From: Phytobacter ursingii
GTDB taxonomy: Bacteria > Pseudomonadota > Gammaproteobacteria > Enterobacterales > Enterobacteriaceae
Direction of reading: 5' to 3'
Assembly (NCBI GenBank): GCA_901456055.1
Contig: CABDWT010000002.1
Span: 682,001-746,000 of the forward strand
Length of the DNA stretch: 64,000 nt
Position numbers and translations under genes: made by a program. The notes beneath the pieces were generated by a model, which did not search any database, was not told where the DNA came from, and saw nothing but the letters and a program-made list of their open reading frames with translations. This document shows positions 58,314 through 64,000 of the stretch, in pieces (positions within the stretch are counted from its first letter, which is position 1; every line of letters starts with the position of its first letter).

Positions 58314-58341
58314 TAAGTGGCTTTAGCCAGGTGAGGGAACC

Positions 58342-59349
58342 ATGTCGTCGTTTTACCAGAAACATTTTTTGAAATTGCTCGATTTTACCCCTGCTGAAAT
58401 CAACGCTCTGCTGCAACTTGCCGCCAAACTCAAAAACGATAAGAAAAATGGCAAGGAACAACAAAAACTTACCGGTAAAAACATCGCGCTCATCTTCGAA
58501 AAAGACTCAACTCGCACCCGGTGCTCTTTCGAAGTTGCCGCATTTGACCAGGGCGCTCGCGTCACGTATCTCGGCCCAAGCGGCAGTCAGATTGGGCATA
58601 AAGAATCAATTAAGGATACCGCGCGGGTCCTGGGCAGAATGTACGACGGTATTCAGTATCGCGGCTACGGCCAGGAGATCGTCGAAACCCTGGCCCAGTT
58701 TGCTGGTGTTCCGGTGTGGAACGGCCTGACCAATGAGTTTCACCCGACGCAGTTACTGGCTGACCTGCTGACCATGCAAGAACATATGCCGGGCAAAGCG
58801 TTTAATGAAATGACGCTGGTTTATGCAGGCGATGCACGCAACAACATGGGCAACTCCATGCTGGAAGCGGCAGCGCTGACCGGGCTGGATTTGCGCCTCG
58901 TCGCCCCGACAGCCTGCTGGCCGGAAGCCACGCTGGTAGCGAAGTGTAAAGCGCTGGCGGAGAAAAACGGCGGCAACATTACCCTGACCGAGGATATCGC
59001 CGCAGGGGTGAAAGGCGCGGACTTTATCTACACCGACGTATGGGTGTCGATGGGCGAGGCAAAAGAGAAGTGGGCCGAGCGTATTAATCTGCTGCGCCCG
59101 TATCAGGTGAATAGCCAGATGCTGACCCTGACCGGTAACCCGGATGTGAAATTCCTGCACTGCCTGCCTGCGTTCCATGACGACCAGACGACGCTTGGCA
59201 AGAAGATGGCGGAAGAGTTCGGCCTGCACGGCGGCATGGAAGTCACCGACGAGGTGTTTGAATCGGCGGCCAGTATTGTGTTTGATCAGGCGGAAAACCG
59301 CATGCACACCATTAAAGCGGTGATGGTGGCGACGCTGGCGCAAGCATAG
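58342..59349 (+). CDS. argI: Ornithine carbamoyltransferase
   Basis: A 335-residue enzyme that makes citrulline from ornithine and carbamoyl phosphate. Carbamoyl-phosphate motif STRTR in [12 protein letters not shown], and HCLPAFHD with the catalytic Cys. Start follows GTGAGGGAAC. Controlled by the ARG boxes just upstream. Confidence 0.96.
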   Translation: MSSFYQKHFLKLLDFTPAEINALLQLAAKLKNDKKNGKEQQKLTGKNIALIFEKDSTRTRCSFEVAAFDQGARVTYLGPSGSQIGHKESIKDTARVLGRMYDGIQYRGYGQEIVETLAQFAGVPVWNGLTNEFHPTQLLADLLTMQEHMPGKAFNEMTLVYAGDARNNMGNSMLEAAALTGLDLRLVAPTACWPEATLVAKCKALAEKNGGNITLTEDIAAGVKGADFIYTDVWVSMGEAKEKWAERINLLRPYQVNSQMLTLTGNPDVKFLHCLPAFHDDQTTLGKKMAEEFGLHGGMEVTDEVFESAASIVFDQAENRMHTIKAVMVATLAQA

Positions 59350-59385
59350 TGCGGTCTGCCCACCCTCAACCCTGCCCTCTCGATC

Positions 59386-59423
59386 GTAGCCCGGATAAGG
59401 TGCGTTAAGCGCCGCATCCGGGA
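59386..59423. repeat. REP-like palindrome
   Basis: GTAGCCCGGATAAGGTGCGT...CGCATCCGGGA between the convergent argI and tabA genes. Confidence 0.75.
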
Positions 59424-59447
59424 ACGGTGAGGGGAAACAGCAGCGAT

Positions 59448-59963
<516 letters not shown>

Positions 59964-60122
59964 TCACCACCCCTTTTTAGCGAACTGTTGCGCTTGCGCA
60001 TGTTTATTCCGCCAGAGTGTCAGCACAACTATTCCCATGTTCGCAAAATAATTAGTTAGTTATTATTTATGCATTTATATGCAGATAAACCGTTTGCCTG
60101 ACGCAAATGTTGCATTAATCGC

Positions 60123-60150
60123 TTGAAACCGAAAAGTAGCTGAGTATAAT
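60123..60150 (+). promoter_or_regulatory. pyrLBI promoter
   Basis: TTGAAA (60123-60128), 16-bp spacer, TATAAT (60145-60150), 26 bp upstream of pyrL. Confidence 0.7.
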
Positions 60151-60175
60151 CGCGGACAATTTGCCGGGAGGAAGC

Positions 60176-60322
60176 ATGGTCCAGTGTGTTCGACATAATG
60201 TCCCTGGGCGTCTGAAAAAAGACGCAGGCCTGCCGTTTTTCTTCCCGTTGCCCACCCCATTCCACAGCCCCTCTATTGAGGGGCTTTTTTTTGCGCAGTC
60301 GTCAGGAGATAAACATGGCTAA
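60176..60322 (+). CDS. pyrL: PyrL leader peptide
   Basis: A 48-codon leader ORF starting [18 protein letters not shown] after GGGAGGAAG. The T-rich FFF codons lie in the stretch where polymerase pauses when UTP is low; ribosome movement through them then prevents the attenuator. The frame runs through the attenuator and ends at TAA 60320-60322, overlapping the pyrB start by 8 bp; E. coli PyrL has 44 residues. Confidence 0.9.
   Translation: MVQCVRHNVPGRLKKDAGLPFFFPLPTPFHSPSIEGLFFAQSSGDKHG
60266..60292 (+). terminator. pyrBI attenuator
   Basis: AGCCCCTC/GAGGGGCT stem with TATT loop and seven or more Ts, inside the end of pyrL and 22 bp before pyrB. This is the UTP-sensitive attenuator. Confidence 0.95.
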
Positions 60323-61250
60323 CCCGCTATATCAAAAACATATCATTTCCATAAACGATCTCAGCCGCGAAGAACTTGAACTGGTGCTGAACACGGCAGC
60401 CCGACTGAAAGCCAACCCACAGCCGGAGTTACTCAAGCACAAAGTGATCGCCAGTTGCTTCTTTGAAGCCTCAACGCGTACCCGCCTGTCGTTTGAAACG
60501 TCCATGCATCGTCTGGGGGCGAGCGTGGTGGGCTTCTCTGACAGTAGCAACACCTCGCTCGGTAAGAAGGGCGAAACGCTGGCGGATACGATTTCAGTGA
60601 TCAGCACCTACGTGGATGCGATTGTGATGCGCCACCCGCAGGAGGGGGCCGCCCGTCTGGCGACCGAGTTTTCCGGCGGCATTCCTGTTCTGAACGCGGG
60701 GGACGGCGCTAATCAGCACCCGACGCAGACCCTGCTGGATCTGTTTACCATTCAGGAAACCCAGGGCCGTCTGGAGAACCTCAACATCGCGATGGTCGGC
60801 GACCTGAAATATGGCCGCACCGTGCACTCACTGGCGCAGGCGCTGGCGAAGTTCAACGGCAACCGCTTCTACTTTATCGCCCCGGATGCGCTGGCCATGC
60901 CACAGTACATTCTGGATATGCTCGATGAGAAAGGACTGACCTGGAGCCTTCACGCCAGCATCGAAGAGGTGATGGCTGAGGTCGATATTCTGTATATGAC
61001 CCGCGTGCAGAAAGAGCGCCTGGATCCGTCCGAGTACGCCAGCGTGAAGGCCCAGTTCATCCTGCGTGCTAACGACCTGGTCGGCGCACGCAGCAACATG
61101 AAAGTGCTGCACCCGCTGCCGCGTGTGGATGAGATAACCACCGACGTGGATAAGACGCCGCACGCCTGGTATTTCCAGCAGGCCGGTAACGGCATCTTTG
61201 CGCGTCAGGCATTACTGGCACTGGTTCTGAATAGTGATTTGGCGCTGTAA
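60315..61250 (+). CDS. pyrB: Aspartate carbamoyltransferase catalytic chain
   Basis: A 311-residue chain making N-carbamoyl-L-aspartate, first committed step of pyrimidine synthesis. Motifs STRTR ([11 protein letters not shown]), HPTQT and HPLPR are all present. GTCAGGAGATAAAC gives the ribosome site, which lies inside pyrL. Confidence 0.97.
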   Translation: MANPLYQKHIISINDLSREELELVLNTAARLKANPQPELLKHKVIASCFFEASTRTRLSFETSMHRLGASVVGFSDSSNTSLGKKGETLADTISVISTYVDAIVMRHPQEGAARLATEFSGGIPVLNAGDGANQHPTQTLLDLFTIQETQGRLENLNIAMVGDLKYGRTVHSLAQALAKFNGNRFYFIAPDALAMPQYILDMLDEKGLTWSLHASIEEVMAEVDILYMTRVQKERLDPSEYASVKAQFILRANDLVGARSNMKVLHPLPRVDEITTDVDKTPHAWYFQQAGNGIFARQALLALVLNSDLAL

Positions 61251-61263
61251 GGGGAAAACGACA

Positions 61264-61725
61264 ATGACACACGACAACAAACTCCAGGTCGAAGCGATTA
61301 ATCGCGGTACCGTGATTGACCACATTCCGGCGCAGGTGGGCTTTAAGCTGCTGACGCTGTTTAAACTGACGGAAACCGAGCAGCGCATCACTATCGGTCT
61401 CAACCTTCCGTCAGGCGAAATGGGCCGCAAGGACCTGATCAAAATCGAAAATACTTTCCTGACGGATGAGCAGGTAAACCAACTGGCGCTGTATGCCCCG
61501 CAGGCGACGGTGAACCGCATCGACAATTACGAAGTGGTAAGCAAGTCTCATCCGAATCTGCCAGATCGTATCGACAGCGTGCTGGTCTGCCCGAACAGCA
61601 ACTGCATCAGCCACGCTGAGCCGGTCTCTTCCAGCTTCGCGGTGAAAAAACGCCCGCACGATATCGCCCTGAAATGCAAATACTGTGAAAAAGAGTTTTC
61701 GCATTCTGTGGTACTGGCAGGGTAA
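61264..61725 (+). CDS. pyrI: Aspartate carbamoyltransferase regulatory chain
   Basis: A 153-residue chain that binds CTP/ATP in its first 100 residues and a zinc ion through four cysteines at the end (CPNSNC and CKYC). It follows pyrB by 13 bp in the same operon. Confidence 0.97.
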   Translation: MTHDNKLQVEAINRGTVIDHIPAQVGFKLLTLFKLTETEQRITIGLNLPSGEMGRKDLIKIENTFLTDEQVNQLALYAPQATVNRIDNYEVVSKSHPNLPDRIDSVLVCPNSNCISHAEPVSSSFAVKKRPHDIALKCKYCEKEFSHSVVLAG

Positions 61726-61817
61726 TGAATGCAGGTGTGTACGCCTGGTGCGACACACCTGTTACTCATGTATATAATGAGCCCCGACCTTATTACCGCT
61801 GTAATTCAGGAGAAATC

Positions 61818-62204
61818 ATGACTAAAACTATCGCGACGGAAAATGCACCAGCAGCAATCGGCCCTTATGTACAGGGTGTTGATCTCGGCAGCATGATCAT
61901 CACTTCCGGTCAGATCCCGGTTGATCCGAAAACCGGTAGCGTGCCGGAAGACGTATCTGCCCAGGCGCGTCAGTCGCTGGAAAACGTGAAAGCTATCGTG
62001 GAAGCCGCAGGTCTTAACGTGGGTGATATCGTGAAAACGACGGTGTTCGTGAAAGATCTGAACGACTTCGCGACCGTTAACGCGACCTACGAAGCATTCT
62101 TTACAGAGCACAAAGCCACCTTCCCGGCGCGTTCCTGCGTAGAAGTGGCGCGTCTGCCAAAAGATGTGAAGATTGAAATCGAAGCGATTGCCGTACGTCG
62201 CTAA
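61818..62204 (+). CDS. ridA: 2-iminobutanoate/2-iminopropanoate deaminase RidA
   Basis: A 128-residue YjgF/RidA enzyme that removes reactive enamine/imine intermediates from PLP enzymes. Active-site Arg is in PARSCVEVARLPKDVKIEIEAIA. Start after CAGGAGAAATC. A TATAAT-like -10 (GTATATAATG, near 61770) suggests its own promoter after pyrI. Confidence 0.96.
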   Translation: MTKTIATENAPAAIGPYVQGVDLGSMIITSGQIPVDPKTGSVPEDVSAQARQSLENVKAIVEAAGLNVGDIVKTTVFVKDLNDFATVNATYEAFFTEHKATFPARSCVEVARLPKDVKIEIEAIAVRR

Positions 62205-62210
62205 GGTTTT

Positions 62211-62279
62211 CCCGGATGCGGCGCAAGCGCCTTATCCGGGCTACCACGTAGCCCCGGTCAGCGACAGCGCCACCGGGGA
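62211..62279. repeat. REP-like pair
   Basis: CCCGGATGCGGCGCAAGCG...CTTATCCGGGCTAC followed by GTAGCCCCGGTCAGCG...CACCGGGGAT, between the convergent ridA and mgtA genes. Confidence 0.8.
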
Positions 62280-62291
62280 TGCTTTTATCAC

Positions 62292-64000
62292 TTACTGCCA
62301 GCCATACCTGCGGCTGTAAAAGCCCTTCACCATCTGCGTCAGCGTCATGTATCCGGCGAGGATCGCAATCAGCCACGGGAAGTAAGAAAGCGGTAATGCC
62401 TGCAGTTGCAGATAGCTTGCCAGTGGCGAGAACGGCAGCGCGATACCCACCAGAATCACCATCACCGTCATCATGATCAACGGCCAGGCGGCGCGGCTTT
62501 GAATAAACGGCACGCGGCGAGTACGGATCATATGCACAATCAGCGTCTGCGACAGTAGCCCTTCCACAAACCAGCCTGACTGGAACAGCGTCTGGGCTTC
62601 CGGCACATTCGCCTTAAATACCCACCACATAACGCAAAATGTCAGAATATCGAAAATGGAGCTGATCGGACCGAAAAAGATCATAAAGCGACCGAGATCG
62701 GCAGGGTTCCAGCGCTGCGGTTGACGAATCTGCTCATCATCAACGTTATCAAACGGAATCGCCACCTGGGATACATCATAAAGCAGGTTCTGAATCAGCA
62801 AGTGTAACGGCAACATGGGCAGGAACGGCAGGAAGGCGCTCGCCACCAGCACGCTGAACACGTTACCAAAGTTAGAACTGGCCGTCATTTTGATATATTT
62901 CAGCATGTTAGCGAAGGTTTTACGCCCTTCAATAACCCCCTCTTCCAGCACCATCAGGCTTTTTTCCAGCAGGATGATATCGGCCGCTTCACGGGCAATA
63001 TCCACCGCGCCATCAACGGAAATACCGATATCCGCCGCGCGCAACGCCGGGGCGTCGTTGATGCCGTCGCCCATAAAGCCCACCACATGCCCTTCACGAC
63101 GCAGCAGGGTCACAATGCGTTCTTTATGCATCGGCGTCAGGCGCGCAAACAACGTGGTACGTTTCGCCAGCGCCGCCAGTTCGTCATCACCCAGATGCTC
63201 AATCTGGTTGCCCGTCACCACCTCGCCCACATCCAGCCCGACTTCCAGGCAGACTTTCGCCGCCACCAGCTCGCTATCGCCGGTCAAAATTTTCACCGTC
63301 ACGCCGCTGGCTTTCAGCGCTTTCAGCGCCGGCGCCGTGGTCTCTTTCGGCGGATCGAGGAATGCAATATAGCCTTCCAGAATCAGGTCGGACTCATCCA
63401 CGCGATGGTAATCGCCGCTGCGTGCGGGGAGATATTTGGTTGCCACCGCTACCACCCGCAACCCCTGGCGGTTCTGCGTTTCGGTGACGCGCTGAATACG
63501 GCGCAACATGGTTTCATCCAGCGGCACGATGTCGCCGTTGTAACGTACCTGGCCGCAAACGTTGAGGATCTCCTGCAATGCTCCTTTGCAAATCAGTTGA
63601 TGGGCATCTGCGTTTTCAGCGACCACGACCGACATGCGGCGACGCTCGAAATCGAAAGGGATCTCGTCAATTTTCTGCCAGCGGGTAGAGAGCGTACGCG
63701 CGGCTTCCGCATCCACCCCTTCCAGCACCGCCGTATCAAGCAGGTTTTTCAACCCGGTCTGATAGTGGCTATTCAGCCACGCACAGTGCAGCACCCGTTC
63801 GCTGACTTTACCGGCGATATCCGTGTGGTTTTCCAGCACGATTTTATCCTGCGTTAACGTACCGGTTTTGTCGGTACACAGGATGTCCATAGCGCCAAAG
63901 TTTTGAATCGCATCCAGATGCTTGACGATCACTTTCTGTTTCGACAATTTCACCGCCCCGCGAGCCAGGGTAGAGGTGACGATCATCGGCAGCATTTCCG
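62292..64000 (-). CDS. mgtA: Magnesium-importing P-type ATPase MgtA (partial)
   Basis: The last 569 codons or so of an inner-membrane P3B-type ATPase of about 900 residues; the frame is open to the window edge. It includes the end of a membrane segment, the phosphorylation site DKTGTLTQ, the GDGINDAPALRAADIGI hinge motif and the final six membrane helices, ending SRRYGWQ. In E. coli mgtA lies beside ridA as here, and is induced by low magnesium through PhoPQ and its leader, which is outside this window. Confidence 0.95.
   Translation of the reverse strand, partial: EMLPMIVTSTLARGAVKLSKQKVIVKHLDAIQNFGAMDILCTDKTGTLTQDKIVLENHTDIAGKVSERVLHCAWLNSHYQTGLKNLLDTAVLEGVDAEAARTLSTRWQKIDEIPFDFERRRMSVVVAENADAHQLICKGALQEILNVCGQVRYNGDIVPLDETMLRRIQRVTETQNRQGLRVVAVATKYLPARSGDYHRVDESDLILEGYIAFLDPPKETTAPALKALKASGVTVKILTGDSELVAAKVCLEVGLDVGEVVTGNQIEHLGDDELAALAKRTTLFARLTPMHKERIVTLLRREGHVVGFMGDGINDAPALRAADIGISVDGAVDIAREAADIILLEKSLMVLEEGVIEGRKTFANMLKYIKMTASSNFGNVFSVLVASAFLPFLPMLPLHLLIQNLLYDVSQVAIPFDNVDDEQIRQPQRWNPADLGRFMIFFGPISSIFDILTFCVMWWVFKANVPEAQTLFQSGWFVEGLLSQTLIVHMIRTRRVPFIQSRAAWPLIMMTVMVILVGIALPFSPLASYLQLQALPLSYFPWLIAILAGYMTLTQMVKGFYSRRYGWQ

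Overview
The window is chromosomal DNA of an enteric bacterium (Enterobacteriaceae). The right third has an Escherichia/Salmonella-like core order: leuX, ahr, lptG, lptF, pepA, holC, valS, yjgN, yjgM, miaE, rraB, argI, tabA, pyrL-pyrB-pyrI, ridA, mgtA. It differs from E. coli K-12 in having miaE, in having a fused dihydroxyacetone kinase where K-12 carries the idn genes, and in having a second, broken yjgN copy. An EefABC-type efflux pump and an indole (tna) operon of Proteus vulgaris type suggest an indole-positive relative of Enterobacter, Leclercia or Kluyvera; the genus cannot be fixed from sequence reading alone.

Layout. 1-2876: end of an RND efflux pump gene and its outer-membrane channel. 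3366-10705: an iron-siderophore locus, with a TonB-dependent receptor diverging from an ABC importer operon that ends in an RpiR-type regulator; Fur-box-like sites lie between. 10871-16095: a type IIG-like restriction-methylation protein and a convergent second adenine methylase. 16367-19330: tnaC-tnaA-tnaB. 19418-20702: a complete IS481-family element. 21829-24993: a divergent RoxA-like oxygenase, two small genes, glgS, and yjhX without its usual partner. 25194-31266: xylonate/xyloside genes (xynR, yagH, yagG, yagF) without the aldolase yagE. 31566-39210: a defence-like island with SOS-controlled symE/SymR, two immunity-like genes, a PD-(D/E)XK nuclease with a second domain, an HNH nuclease, a lone EcoRII-N-like domain, an M.EcoRII/Dcm-like cytosine methylase, an AlpA-like regulator and an IS3-family element, ending at tRNA-Leu (leuX). 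40051-41642: a translationally coupled HNH nuclease and methyltransferase. From 41700: core genes.

The most unusual signal is non-coding. A family of structured intergenic repeats of 330-400 bp, in two subtypes here called X and Y, occurs four times at three places (2871, 14042, 20717, 21244). One hairpin shows a compensatory base pair change between copies, which points to an RNA. The family sits beside IS481 ends and REP-like repeats. Other points of note are a TnaC leader with one residue past the conserved proline, an in-frame amber codon in the second yjgN, an EcoRII-like effector domain without its nuclease half, a 122-bp tandem array, an ERIC element, and a decayed leuX island.
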